DNA from: JAEUKH01 sp964447205
GTDB taxonomy: Bacteria; Myxococcota_A; Polyangia; Polyangiales; Ga0077539
Assembly: GCA_964447205.1 (NCBI GenBank)
Contig: CAYUSB010000015.1
Coordinates: forward strand, 110,725 to 174,724
Reading direction: 5' to 3'
DNA length: 64,000 bases
In this document: positions 39,019 to 48,600 of the stretch, piece by piece
Layout of the letters: each line of letters opens with the position of its first letter
How positions within the stretch are numbered: the stretch's first letter is position 1
The notes under the pieces: generated by a model
Databases searched by the model: none
What the model was told of the DNA's origin: nothing
The model's input: the letters and a program-made list of their open reading frames with translations, nothing else
Position numbers and translations under genes: made by a program

Positions 39019-40026
39019 TCAGCGCAGCGTCCGCATGTAGGCAATGAGGGCGTCGATCTGCCGATCGTTCAGCGCCCCCGCGTAGGTGGGCATGATGGGC
39101 TGGTAGCCCCGCACGATCTGAGCGTTGGGCTGCAGGATGGACCGCCGCAGGTAGGCCTCGTCGGCCTCCACCGTGGTGCCGTCCGCGAGCTGCACGCTGT
39201 GCCCGAACATTCCACGCCAGGTGGGGCCCGTCATGGTCGACCCGTCCACCGAGTGACAGGTGAAACACTGTTGCTGCCGGTAGAGATCCTGCCCCCAGCG
39301 GGCCGGGGTCATCTCCTGCCCCGTGGTCGGATCGACCGGCGGCCGGAGGCTGTCCTCCAGGAAGCGGGCCCAGGCTTCGCGGGGGTGCACCGTCACGCGG
39401 CCCATCATCGAGAAGTGCCCCGACCAGTGGAAGCGCCCGGCCCCGGCCTGGATGACCTCGGTCGAACCCGTGGCCGCGGCTCCGCAGTACTCCGAGCAGA
39501 AGAAGTGCGTCTCGCCCGTCTGGGTGGCCTCAAACCACAGGGTGGTGTAGAAGCCCGGGACGGCGTCGCGTTTCACCCGGAAGGCCGGGATGTACATGGA
39601 GTGAAGCACGTCTTCACTCGACATCACCAGCCGCACCGGGCGATGGGCCGGGACGTGGAGCTCGTTGGTGGTGTGGGCCCCATTGGGGTACTCGAAGTCC
39701 CACGACCACTTGCGGGCCCGAACCCGGATGTCCATCGCGTCGGACGGGGGCGTGGTAAGATGCACGTACCCCTGGAAACCCCAGTGAAACAACAGGGCCA
39801 GGAGGACGAGGGGGGAGATGGTCCAGGCCACCTCGAGCACGGTGTTGTGGCCCGTCGGCTCGGACTTCACGCCCGGGCGGCGCTTGTACTTCACCGTCCA
39901 GTACAGGACCGCCCCGGTGATGGCCACGAAGAGCACGACGCTCAGCCAGTAGCAGAAGTAGTAGACCCAGTCGACGCTCGGGGCGAACGTCGACCATTGT
40001 CCGGGGAGCTGCATCGTAGGGTTCAT
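39019..40026 (-). CDS. ctaC: Cytochrome c oxidase subunit II with fused cytochrome c (caa3 type), CuA loop insertion
   Basis: 335 residues. Two TM helices (residues 20-45 and 65-88), then the CuA cupredoxin domain: KWSWDFEYPNG, ligand His142 in DVLHSMYIPAF, Cys177 and Cys181 in CSEYCG. A C-terminal cytochrome c follows, with CFTCH (about 254) and axial Met in QPIMPTYAG. Normal CuA sites read C-x3-C-x3-H-x2-M; here the matching GHFSMMGRV lies 22 residues after Cys181, so about 19 residues are inserted in frame inside the metal-binding loop. The enzyme would receive electrons from its own haem c or directly from alternative complex III. The gene follows sco and precedes ctaD. Confidence 0.94.
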   Translation of the reverse strand: MNPTMQLPGQWSTFAPSVDWVYYFCYWLSVVLFVAITGAVLYWTVKYKRRPGVKSEPTGHNTVLEVAWTISPLVLLALLFHWGFQGYVHLTTPPSDAMDIRVRARKWSWDFEYPNGAHTTNELHVPAHRPVRLVMSSEDVLHSMYIPAFRVKRDAVPGFYTTLWFEATQTGETHFFCSEYCGAAATGSTEVIQAGAGRFHWSGHFSMMGRVTVHPREAWARFLEDSLRPPVDPTTGQEMTPARWGQDLYRQQQCFTCHSVDGSTMTGPTWRGMFGHSVQLADGTTVEADEAYLRRSILQPNAQIVRGYQPIMPTYAGALNDRQIDALIAYMRTLR

Positions 40027-40084
40027 CTCAGAAGCCTTGGTCCATGGACCGACCCGCAGGGGTCGGGGGTTGCATGGGAATCTT

Positions 40085-40945
40085 TCAGTGCACCGACTTC
40101 GCGTCGTCGAGGCCCGGGGCGTGGTCTTTACGACGCCGCTCCCGATACCACAACGTCGCCAGAAGTGCGCCCAGGGAAACCGCGGTCAGCCCGCCGCCGA
40201 GCTGCATCACGCGCCGTGCCACAAGCACGTACTTCTGCCCTTGCGGGTCGTAGTGATAACAAAACAACAATACCCGCTCGACGGTGCTGATCGAACGTCC
40301 CTGCGAGGCCTCCAGGAGCCCCACCCGCACGTCGGTGGGTGCGTGGTCGATGCCGTAGAGGTACCGCGCCACCCGCCCCTCGGGCGTGAGCAGGAAGGTC
40401 ACCGCGGGGTGGGCGTACTGATCTTGCCGAGGGTCGAAGCGGTACTCGAACCCCACGGCCCGGGCCACCCGACGGGCCTCCTCGTCGGTCCCGGTGAGAA
40501 AGTGCCATCCTCGGGCCGCGCTCGGCCGCCCGTAGGTCTCAAGCACCCTGCGGCGCTTCTGGGCGGCCACCTCGGGGGTGTCCCGGGGGTCGATGCTGAG
40601 GGTGACCACATCGTACTGCTCCCCCACCGACCACGGGGTGTTGGCGAGCGACCGCAGGACGGCATTGAGCACCATGGAGCAGAGCATGGGGCAACGATGG
40701 TACACGAGGTTGAGCACCACCGGACGCCGGCCGTCGAAGTAGCGCCCGATCTGCACGGTCTGCCCGGTGTGATCCCGGAAGGTCGCGTCGCGCGGGACCT
40801 GGGCCATCATGTGCTCGATCACCCCCACCCCGCTGAGCTCGTGCGGAGGGGTGTTGACCTGCCCCGACGCCACGGCTCCCGCCACCGACGCGGCGAGCGC
40901 GACGGAGGTGGCGAGCAGGGCAGTGCGGAGGCGCGGGGTGATCAT
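40085..40945 (-). CDS. SCO1/SenC-family copper chaperone
   Basis: 286 residues from ATG 40945. It has a cleavable or anchoring N-terminal signal (ALLATSVALAASVAGAVASG), a thioredoxin-like SCO domain with copper ligands CPMLC and His in DQYAHPAVTFLL, and a C-terminal TM helix (LGGGLTAVSLGALLATLWY) followed by a basic tail. SCO proteins deliver copper to CuA of subunit II, which is encoded immediately downstream. The position in the act-cta operon supports that role. The C-terminal helix is an extra found in SCO proteins of such operons. Confidence 0.92.
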   Translation of the reverse strand: MITPRLRTALLATSVALAASVAGAVASGQVNTPPHELSGVGVIEHMMAQVPRDATFRDHTGQTVQIGRYFDGRRPVVLNLVYHRCPMLCSMVLNAVLRSLANTPWSVGEQYDVVTLSIDPRDTPEVAAQKRRRVLETYGRPSAARGWHFLTGTDEEARRVARAVGFEYRFDPRQDQYAHPAVTFLLTPEGRVARYLYGIDHAPTDVRVGLLEASQGRSISTVERVLLFCYHYDPQGQKYVLVARRVMQLGGGLTAVSLGALLATLWYRERRRKDHAPGLDDAKSVH

Positions 40946-40953
40946 GGGTCGGG

Positions 40954-41541
40954 TCAGTGGGTCTCGGGCGCCGGAGGGGTAGGGGCCGCGGGCACCCCAG
41001 GGGCTACGGGAGTCTCCAGCGCAGGGGCCGCCGCGGGCACGGCCCCTGCCGGGGCGGGAGCAGGCGCCGCCCCAGGCGTGGGAGCTCCGGGAGCAGCATG
41101 GGTCGGGGCTCCCAGGGGACCGGGCACCGCCGCGGGATCGAGCGTGGGCACCTCGGCCGGGAGCGGGACCGCCGGGGGCGGGGCCGGAGGCGGCGGCGGG
41201 GACGCCGGGACCGCCCTGGGCATCAGGGCCCACCCCACGAGGGCCGCGGTGTCGGTTGAGGGGGCCGTGGCGAGGGCCGCAGGGCGCTGGCCCGGGTTCG
41301 CAGCCAGGGACTCCATGGCCTGAGACACGGCGCGGCTGTGTCCCTCGGGGCGGGTCAGGGAAGCCCCGTACAACCGGGCGTCACGCTCCAGGGTGCCCGT
41401 CTGGTTGACGGCCGCCTGGGCGGCGTACATCTGCTGGAAGTACGCGGTGAATACAAACTGAAGTCCGACCAGGGTGGCGATCGAGCCCAGTCCGATGAGG
41501 ACGATGCGTAGGGTAGGCGGTTCGGTCTTGTCGGTGGCCAT
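40954..41541 (-). CDS. Small one-TM protein of the alternative complex III operon (positional ActG candidate)
   Basis: 195 residues. There is one TM helix near the N-terminus (IVLIGLGSIATLVGLQFVFTAYF), a conserved-looking periplasmic stretch (RDARLYGASLTRPEGHSRAVSQAMESL) and a long Pro/Ala-rich tail (residues 110-195). No family is recognised with certainty. It sits directly after actF (10 bp), where some alternative complex III operons carry the single-helix subunit ActG, so it may be that subunit; this is inference from position and topology only. It is 8 bp upstream of the SCO gene. Confidence 0.65.
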   Translation of the reverse strand: MATDKTEPPTLRIVLIGLGSIATLVGLQFVFTAYFQQMYAAQAAVNQTGTLERDARLYGASLTRPEGHSRAVSQAMESLAANPGQRPAALATAPSTDTAALVGWALMPRAVPASPPPPPAPPPAVPLPAEVPTLDPAAVPGPLGAPTHAAPGAPTPGAAPAPAPAGAVPAAAPALETPVAPGVPAAPTPPAPETH

Positions 41542-41551
41542 GACGAGCCTT

Positions 41552-42988
41552 TCACGCGTTCTGAAGGTGGAGCGAGCGCTGCAAGCGCGGGTCGCCCACC
41601 GGCACGAGGGGAGCCTGGGCCATACGGTAGAAGACCACCGCGAGGTAGATCCCGCCCACCCCGAGCAACGAGGCCAGGTCGAGCCAATGAAACGCCATCG
41701 CGTCGGGCCGCCGGGCGACCTCTTCAATGGCCAACGCGGGCTGCTGGTGCATCGCGTAGTTGGGGAGCACGAGCCAGTACATCTCGACCACGTGAATGCC
41801 CAGGAGCAGGGCGGCCCCGAGCTGCAAGAACTTCTGGTTGAAGTACCGCTTCACGTTGCGCGAGATCAGGAGGAAGAAGGGCACCACAAAGTGCAGGGCG
41901 ACCACGGTGACCGACACGGGCTTCCAAGGCCCGTTGGACCACCGGAGGTGGAAGAACAGGGTCTCCTCCGGGATGCTGGCGTACCAGATCAGGAAAAACT
42001 GGCTGAACGAGATGTACGCCCAGAAGCAGGTAAACCCGAAGAGGAGCTTGCCCAGGTCGTGGAAGTGCTCGGTGTTGATCGCGTCGCCGGTCAGGCCGCT
42101 GTTGCGGAAGCTCAGGGTCAGAAGCACGATGGCGGCCAGGGAGGCCACCACCGAGGCTGCGAAGAGCTGCACCCCGAAGATGGTCGAGTACCACTGCGGG
42201 AGCAGGGACATGTACCAGTCGAAGCCCGCGAAGGTCAGGCTCAGGGCGAACAGGGCCGTCGCCCCGGGGGCCAGGGCCTGGTTCTTGTTGGTGTAGGCGA
42301 TGTCCTTCGTGGAGTCCTGGGCCCGGCTGTTGTTGTAGAACCGCTGCGACAGGAAGGCCCACACGAGGAAGTACAACAGCGCGAAGGCGTAGAAGCGAGG
42401 CTTGTTGAGGAAGGCCGACTTCTTCGCCAGGAGGTGCCCGTGGTTGAGGTGGTCGATCTCGTCGAAGCTCAGGGCCCGCCCCGCAGGCGCCCCGTGACCC
42501 GGCTGTCCGGGGGCCGCGTGGCCGTCACCGTGGGCCGCTGCGCCGTGGGCCGCCGCGCTGTGACCCGCTGCTCCGGGCTCGGTGGGCTCATGGAGCCCCT
42601 CGGCCGACCCGTCGTGGGCGGTGGCCGCGTGGTGAGCCTGGGCCCAGGGATACAGGTGATCGACCGCCGCCCCGATGGGTACGAAGAGCAGGGCGAACAC
42701 CGGCAGGGCGCTCATGAAGAACTCGGCCGACCGGCGTACCGTGACGCTCCACCAGGCGTTGGTCAGGTGCTGAATCAACACAAAGAACAACGAGCCCAGG
42801 CTCAGGGTGAGGAAGACCGCGAAGGCGAAGAGATACGAGAACGCCGCCCGCCGCCCGTCCTGGGCGAAGCCCGCCCCGACCCCGGCCATGCCGAGGAGAC
42901 CCGCCCCGAGGCAGATCTTCCACGCGCTCGCCCACAGGCCGCCCTTGATGCGATACTCGATGTCGGTGCTCGTGCTGGCGGCGCTCAC
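41552..42988 (-). CDS. actF: Alternative complex III subunit ActF (quinol:cytochrome c oxidoreductase membrane subunit)
   Basis: 478 residues from GTG 42988, preceded by GGAGG. About ten TM helices are present, with a His/Ala/Gly-rich cytoplasmic or periplasmic loop at residues 120-175. Family motifs include FLTLSLGSLFFVLIQHLTNAWW, FAGFDWYMSLLPQWYSTIFG, FWAYISFSQFFLIWY and IPEETLFFHLRW. ActF is NrfD-related and takes part in quinone interaction or proton movement. The start overlaps the actE stop by 4 nt (GTGA). Confidence 0.93.
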   Translation of the reverse strand: MSAASTSTDIEYRIKGGLWASAWKICLGAGLLGMAGVGAGFAQDGRRAAFSYLFAFAVFLTLSLGSLFFVLIQHLTNAWWSVTVRRSAEFFMSALPVFALLFVPIGAAVDHLYPWAQAHHAATAHDGSAEGLHEPTEPGAAGHSAAAHGAAAHGDGHAAPGQPGHGAPAGRALSFDEIDHLNHGHLLAKKSAFLNKPRFYAFALLYFLVWAFLSQRFYNNSRAQDSTKDIAYTNKNQALAPGATALFALSLTFAGFDWYMSLLPQWYSTIFGVQLFAASVVASLAAIVLLTLSFRNSGLTGDAINTEHFHDLGKLLFGFTCFWAYISFSQFFLIWYASIPEETLFFHLRWSNGPWKPVSVTVVALHFVVPFFLLISRNVKRYFNQKFLQLGAALLLGIHVVEMYWLVLPNYAMHQQPALAIEEVARRPDAMAFHWLDLASLLGVGGIYLAVVFYRMAQAPLVPVGDPRLQRSLHLQNA

Positions 42989-43674
42989 GGCGTGCCTCCG
43001 TTGTTGGCCTGGGCGAGCTGCAGGGCGCGGACGTAGGCCACGACGGCCCAGCGGTCGCGCACAGGGAGCTGCGCGGCGTATCCTGGCATGTTGCGAACAC
43101 CATTGGAGATGGTGGCATAGAGCTGCCCGTCGGGGATGGCCCGGATGCGGGCGTCGTGCAGACTCGCGGGTTGGGGGTACTGATAGTTGCCACCCTGGCC
43201 CCGGGCCCACACGATCCCGCGCCCGTCGCCCGTGGCGCCGTGGCAGGGGGTGCAGTAGATCCCGTAGCGGTCCTGGCCCCGGTGCAGGAGGGCGCTCATG
43301 CCCGTCACGCGGGTGCGATCGGGCTTGAGGAAGGTCGCCTCGGAGACCACGTCGGCCGGGATCTCGGAGACGTAGGTGGGGCTGTCGGGCAGGTGCCCGA
43401 GGGTGATGTCGTCGCGGTCGAAGGCGTCGTCGCGGCCGATGGTCCCGTCACGGTACACCGGCGTCTGGCCGCCGGGAAACCGGGCCACGGTGCCCGCGGG
43501 GACGGGGCGCATCGTGCGGTGGTCGGCGAAGAACGCGCTCCGGGCCTGGGAGTTGTACCGCTGTTGGAAGTGCATGTTGCGGATCGGCGTGATGGGGGGA
43601 TCTTCAGAGACCTGCCCCCGGCAGCCGCCGGCCAGCGCGGCGAGCGCCGCGGTGATGTACAGGGCGTGCTTCAC
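42985..43674 (-). CDS. actE: Alternative complex III mono-haem cytochrome c lipoprotein ActE
   Basis: 229 residues from GTG 43674. The signal peptide has lipobox LAGGC. The segment MHFQQRYNSQARSAFFADHRTMRPVPAGTV is typical of ActE, and one haem c site follows in YGIYCTPCHGATGDG, with the axial-Met region NMPGYAAQLPVRDRW. It is lipid-anchored in the periplasm, passing electrons out of the complex to the caa3 oxidase. It overlaps actD and actF by 4 nt each. Confidence 0.93.
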   Translation of the reverse strand: MKHALYITAALAALAGGCRGQVSEDPPITPIRNMHFQQRYNSQARSAFFADHRTMRPVPAGTVARFPGGQTPVYRDGTIGRDDAFDRDDITLGHLPDSPTYVSEIPADVVSEATFLKPDRTRVTGMSALLHRGQDRYGIYCTPCHGATGDGRGIVWARGQGGNYQYPQPASLHDARIRAIPDGQLYATISNGVRNMPGYAAQLPVRDRWAVVAYVRALQLAQANNGGTP

Positions 43675-44243
43675 GACGCGTTGTCCTCGATGATCTCGAT
43701 GTGGTTGGCCCCGGCCGACCCGAGCAGGGCCGTGGTGGCCTCCTCGTCGAACTTGGGGTCGGCGTACTCCACCGACACAAAGAACTTGTCGTCCGTGGCG
43801 GCCCGGAAACGATCGCTCTCGAACACCGGGTGGTGGTGCCGCGGCAGCCGGTTGAGCCCGAGCATCCCGAAGACCGACCCGAAGGCCGAGAAGAGCACCG
43901 TGAGCTCGAAGCACACGGGCACATAGGATGGGATCGAGATGGCCGGCTTGCCGCCCACGATGAGCGGGTAGTCGATGCCGTTCATGTAGGTGATCATGGA
44001 GATGCCGGCGGTGAGGCCGGTCATGGCCATGGCGAACACGATCAGCCCGAGCTTGGAGTCTCGCATCCCCATGGCCGCGTCCATCCCGTGGATGGGGAAG
44101 GGCGTATGGGTGTCGAAGTGTTTGAAGCCCGCGTCGCGGAGCTTCTCCGCGGCCTTCATGCACTGCCCGGGGGTGTCGTACTCCGCGAGGAGCAGGACGG
44201 GCTGCCCCTGGGGGACGCTGACGGTGGTGACCTCGACGCTCAT
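43671..44243 (-). CDS. actD: Alternative complex III subunit ActD (DUF3341)
   Basis: 190 residues: an N-terminal soluble alpha/beta part (LLLAEYDTPGQCMKAAEKLRDAG, FDTHTPFPIHGMD), two TM helices (LGLIVFAMAMTGLTAGISMITY and YVPVCFELTVLFSAFGSVFG), and a C-terminal soluble part with HHPVFES and FFVSVEYAD. All of this matches DUF3341/ActD, a two-helix subunit of alternative complex III. It is 1 bp from actC. Confidence 0.94.
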   Translation of the reverse strand: MSVEVTTVSVPQGQPVLLLAEYDTPGQCMKAAEKLRDAGFKHFDTHTPFPIHGMDAAMGMRDSKLGLIVFAMAMTGLTAGISMITYMNGIDYPLIVGGKPAISIPSYVPVCFELTVLFSAFGSVFGMLGLNRLPRHHHPVFESDRFRAATDDKFFVSVEYADPKFDEEATTALLGSAGANHIEIIEDNAS

Positions 44244-44244
44244 G

Positions 44245-45675
44245 TCACGCCTCCGTCATCACGGCGCCGGCCGTCGCGGGAGAAGGGTGGGCCTCGTCGT
44301 GATGTTCGCCGTGGTGCGGGTTGGCCGCAGGGAGCACGGTCTTGACCTCGGCCATCGCAATCATCGGGACCCACCGCATGAAGAGGAGGAACAGGGTGAA
44401 GAAGAGCCCAAGGGAGCCCAGGTACGTGGTGATGTCAATCGGCGTGGGGTGGAAGTACCCCCACGAGCTCGGGATGAAGTCACGGTGCAGCGAGGTCACG
44501 ATGATCACGAAGCGCTCGAACCACATGCCGATGTTGATGAAGATCGACACCACGAAGCTGAGCGGGATGTTCGTCCGGAGCTTCTTCGACCAGAAGAGCT
44601 GCGGGGAAATCACGTTGCACGAGATCATGATCCAGTACGACCAGGCGTAGGGGCCCGTCATACGATTGAGGAAGGCGTAGCGCTCGTACTCATTGCCCGA
44701 GTACCAGGCGATGAAGAGCTCCATGAAGTACGCGTACCCGACGATGGACCCCGTCGCGAGCATGATCTTGTTCATCAGCTCGATGTGGGTCATGGTGACC
44801 AGGTCGTTGAGCTTGAAGACCACGCGGGCGATGAGCAGGAGGGTCATCACCATGGCGAAGCCCGAGAACACGGCCCCGGCCACGAAGTACGGCGGGAAGA
44901 TGGTGGTGTGCCATCCGGGCTCGACCGAGGTGGCGAAGTCGAAGCTCACCACCGAGTGCACCGAGAGCACGAGGGGCGTCGACAGGGCCGCGAGGATCAT
45001 GTAGGCCCGCTCGTAGTGCTGCCAGTGACGGTTGGACCCGCGCCAGCCGAGGGACAGAAAGCCGTACACCGAACGCCGCAGGGCGTTCTTCGCGCGGTCG
45101 CGCAGGGTCGCGAGGTCGGGGATCAGGCCCACAAACCAGAAGAGGGTCGACACCGTAAAGTAGGTGCCGACGGCGAACACGTCCCACAAGAGCGGGCTCT
45201 TGAAGTTGGGCCACATGCTCATCTGGTTGGGGATCGGAAACATGTAGTACGCGTGCCAGACGCGGCCGACGTGGATCCCCGGGAAGATGAGGGCGCAGAT
45301 CACCGCGAAGATGGTCATGGCCTCGGCAAAGCGGTTGATGCTCGTGCGCCACTTCTGTCGAAACAGAAACAGCACCGCCGAGATCAGCGTCCCGGCGTGG
45401 CCGATGCCGACCCACCACACGAAGTTGGTGATGTCCCAGGCCCAACCGACGGGGGCGTTGTTGCCCCACACACCGACGCCCCGATAAAACAGGTACGCGA
45501 TGGACATCCCCAGGATGCCGGTGCAGCTCAGGGCCACGAGGAAGGCGATCCACCATCCTCGAGGCGCAGGGTTTTCCGTCACCCGGCTCACGGCCTCGGT
45601 GATGGACTTGAAGGTGCTATTGGTAGCGACGAGAGGCTTCTCGCCGATGGCCGTCATGGGTCCGTCGGAGCTCAT
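44245..45675 (-). CDS. actC: Alternative complex III quinol-binding membrane subunit ActC (NrfD/PsrC family)
   Basis: 476 residues with about ten TM helices. Motifs: WGNNAPVGWAWDITNFVWWVGIGHAGTLISA (in two overlapping pieces), RQKWRTSINRFAEAMT, HVGRVWHAYYMFPIPNQ and HTTIFPPYFVAGAVFSG. These are the NrfD-like core with the quinol-site His and Asp residues. ActC oxidises menaquinol or ubiquinol and passes electrons to ActB iron-sulfur clusters. The C-terminal tail is His-rich. It overlaps the actB stop by 4 nt. Confidence 0.95.
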   Translation of the reverse strand: MSSDGPMTAIGEKPLVATNSTFKSITEAVSRVTENPAPRGWWIAFLVALSCTGILGMSIAYLFYRGVGVWGNNAPVGWAWDITNFVWWVGIGHAGTLISAVLFLFRQKWRTSINRFAEAMTIFAVICALIFPGIHVGRVWHAYYMFPIPNQMSMWPNFKSPLLWDVFAVGTYFTVSTLFWFVGLIPDLATLRDRAKNALRRSVYGFLSLGWRGSNRHWQHYERAYMILAALSTPLVLSVHSVVSFDFATSVEPGWHTTIFPPYFVAGAVFSGFAMVMTLLLIARVVFKLNDLVTMTHIELMNKIMLATGSIVGYAYFMELFIAWYSGNEYERYAFLNRMTGPYAWSYWIMISCNVISPQLFWSKKLRTNIPLSFVVSIFINIGMWFERFVIIVTSLHRDFIPSSWGYFHPTPIDITTYLGSLGLFFTLFLLFMRWVPMIAMAEVKTVLPAANPHHGEHHDEAHPSPATAGAVMTEA

Positions 45676-48600
45676 CCGAGCATCTCCGGGTTCGGATTGC
45701 GGATCTTCGCGAGATACGAGGTGCGGGGCTGCGTGCCGAGCTCGGCCAGCAGGCCGTACCGCCGGTGATCGCGTGCAGCGCGGGCCACACGGCTCTCCCG
45801 GTCGTTCAGGTCACCAAACACGATCGCCTCAGCCGGACAGGCCTGCTGACACGCCGTCACAATCTCTCCGTCACGGACCGGGTAGAGCTCGCGCCCGTCG
45901 CGTTCGACGTAGGTGTTCTGCCGCTTGGCCTCGATCTTCCGGGCCTGGATGCGCTGCACGCAGTACGTGCACTTCTCCATCACACCGCGGAAGCGCACCG
46001 TCACGTTGGGGTTCATCTGCATGCGCACGGTCTCGGGGGTGTCCGCGTCGAGCGGCTGATAGACCCCGTCGTTGTGCCAGTTGAGGTAGTTGAAGCGCCG
46101 CACCTTGTAGGGGCAGTTGTTGGCGCAGTACCTCGTCCCGATGCAGCGATTGTACGCCATCTCGTTGAGCCCTTCGGGGCTGTGCACCGTGGCATTGACC
46201 GGGCACACATTCTCGCAGGGGGCCTCCTCGCAGTTGACGCACGCCAAGGGCTGGAAGGCCACGGCCGGATCGTGGGTCGCAGCCGGGTCGGCGTCGGTGC
46301 CCCCCCGCCGCGGCGACACGAAGTACCGATCGACCCGGAGCCAGTGCATCTCACGCCCGCGCCCCACCTGGGTCTTGCCGACGACGGGGATGTTGTTCTC
46401 CGCCTGGCAGGCCATCACACAGGCGTTGCAGCCCGTGCAGAGGTTGAGGTCGATGGCCATGCCCCAGCGGTGCTCGTTGTACTGCACCTCCTGCCACAGG
46501 GGCAGGGTGCGCGGGGTCGGCGAGCGCACGGCGGCGAAGTTGGGCCGCTCGCGGTACTCCGCGTGGGTCGCCTCGATGGCGATGGGCCGGCCCTCCATCC
46601 GATGGTGATCCTGGGTCTGCGACAGCTCGTACCGCCCCCCGGTCTTCTCGATGCGGGCCCCGTCGACAAACCATGGGGCGTCGGCGCTCCGCAGGACGTT
46701 GACATCAAACCCGCGCCCGGTCCCGACCCGGCCCGCCTTGCGGCGACCCCACCCGAGGCTGAGGCCCACCACGTTATCGGCCTGCCCGGGGAGGATCCAG
46801 GCTACGATCTCCAGCGACTTGTCGCCGCGGGTGATGCGCACGAGGTCGCCGTTGTGCACCCCGAGCCCCTCGGCCGTGGCGGGCGAGAGGCAGGCAGCGT
46901 TGTCCCAGGTGATCTTGGTGATCGGGTCAGGGAGCTCCTGGAGCCACGCGTTGTTGGCGTGGCGCCCGTCGAACATCTTCGCGTCGACCTGAAAGGCCAG
47001 CTCCAGGCTCTGGGGGCCGAGGGCCCCGGAGGGGGTCGGCAGGGCCCGCACCCCACCCGCCACGGCCTCGCCGTTGAGGGTGAGGCTCCCCGCGGGGGCC
47101 TCGACCTTGGAGACGATCCCCCGGTTGAGCCACCGCCGCCAGGAGCGATCGAAGGCCAGGGCCGTGGCCCCGGCCGTGTCGCCAGCCCGGAGGGTCTCGC
47201 GCACGAGGTCGTGCCCGCGCTGGGCCGGGTGCTCGACCACGAGGGCCAGCATCTCGATGTCGCTCCGACCGCGGAAGAGCGGGTCGATGAGGGGCTGCTG
47301 CACGGCCACGGTGCCGTCGAGGCTCTGGCCGTCGCCCCAGGTCTCCAGGTAGTGGGCCCGGGGGATGGCCCAGGTGCACCGCTCGGCCGTCTCGTTGAGG
47401 TGCGAGGTGAGGTGGAAGCTCGCGGTCGCCCGCCCGAGCTTCGTGCCGAAATCGAGGTGACCCGGGGCGTCGTACACGGGGTTGCCCCCCAGGATGAGGA
47501 GGGTCTGGACCTGTCCCCCCGCGAGGGCCTCGCACAAGGCCGCAAGGTCGTTGGCCGGGTCGCGCTCGACCAGGTCGGCCCCCTGCACCGCGGGCACGAG
47601 GCGTACGGTCTGCCCCACAGACCCGAGGCCCTGATGAATCGCGTGGGCCAGGGCATGAACGGCCGGAGGCTGCCGGGCCCCGACCACCAGGGCGGCGGCC
47701 TCCCGGTGGGCGAAGAGGTCGGCGGCCACGGCGTTGATCCACCGGGCCTCGACCCCCGCGGGGGCAGCGGCCCCCTGCACGGCGGCCCCGACAGGGCCGA
47801 GGTCGACGTGGTGCTCGCTCACGAGGCGGGCCGCGAGGGCCTTGAGGTAGCCCCCCACGTCGCGGGCCGCGAGGCGCAGGCGGTGGTCGGCCGTGGCCCC
47901 GGTGACCGAGACCGTGGGCTCGACCACGTAGAGCCGGGACATGGCCTCGGCGTCGGGGCTACGACCCGAGGCCCAGCCGCGGGTGTTGTGCACCGCCCCG
48001 GGCTCGGTCTGGAGGAAGTCGGCGTCGAGGGACAAGACCACCCGGGCCCGCCCGAGGTCGTACGAGGGCCGGACCCAGGCCCCGTAGGCCAGGTGCCCGC
48101 CCCGCAGGATGTTGGCCGCATTGGCCGCGTCCCAGAAGCGCACCTGGGCCTGAGGGAGCCTCTGCCGCAAAACCCCGAGCATCCGGCTCAGGGTGGGCGA
48201 GGACGACGGCTGCACGAGGACGTGGAGGCCCGCGCCCTGGCGGTCGGCGTGGCTCCGCAGGGCCGCCCGCAGGGCCGTCTCCATGTCGTGCCAGCTCTTG
48301 AGCTCGTTGCCCTGGGCGGGCTGACGGAGCCGGTCGGGGTCGTACAGGTCGAGGACCGAGGCCTGGCAGAGGAGGTCGGTCTTGCCCGTGGACCCGGGGT
48401 GATCGGCGTTGCCCTCGACCTTGGTGGGTCGTCCCTCGTGCGACTCCACCAGGAGCCCCACGCACTCCCCGCGGCGGTCGGTGACCGTAGCGTAGAAGTT
48501 GGAGACGCTGACGGTCACGTCGTCGGGCTGACGCACGTACGGCAGGATCTTGTCCTCCGGACGGCGGCACCCCTGGAGGGTCCCGAGGGCCACGGCGGCC

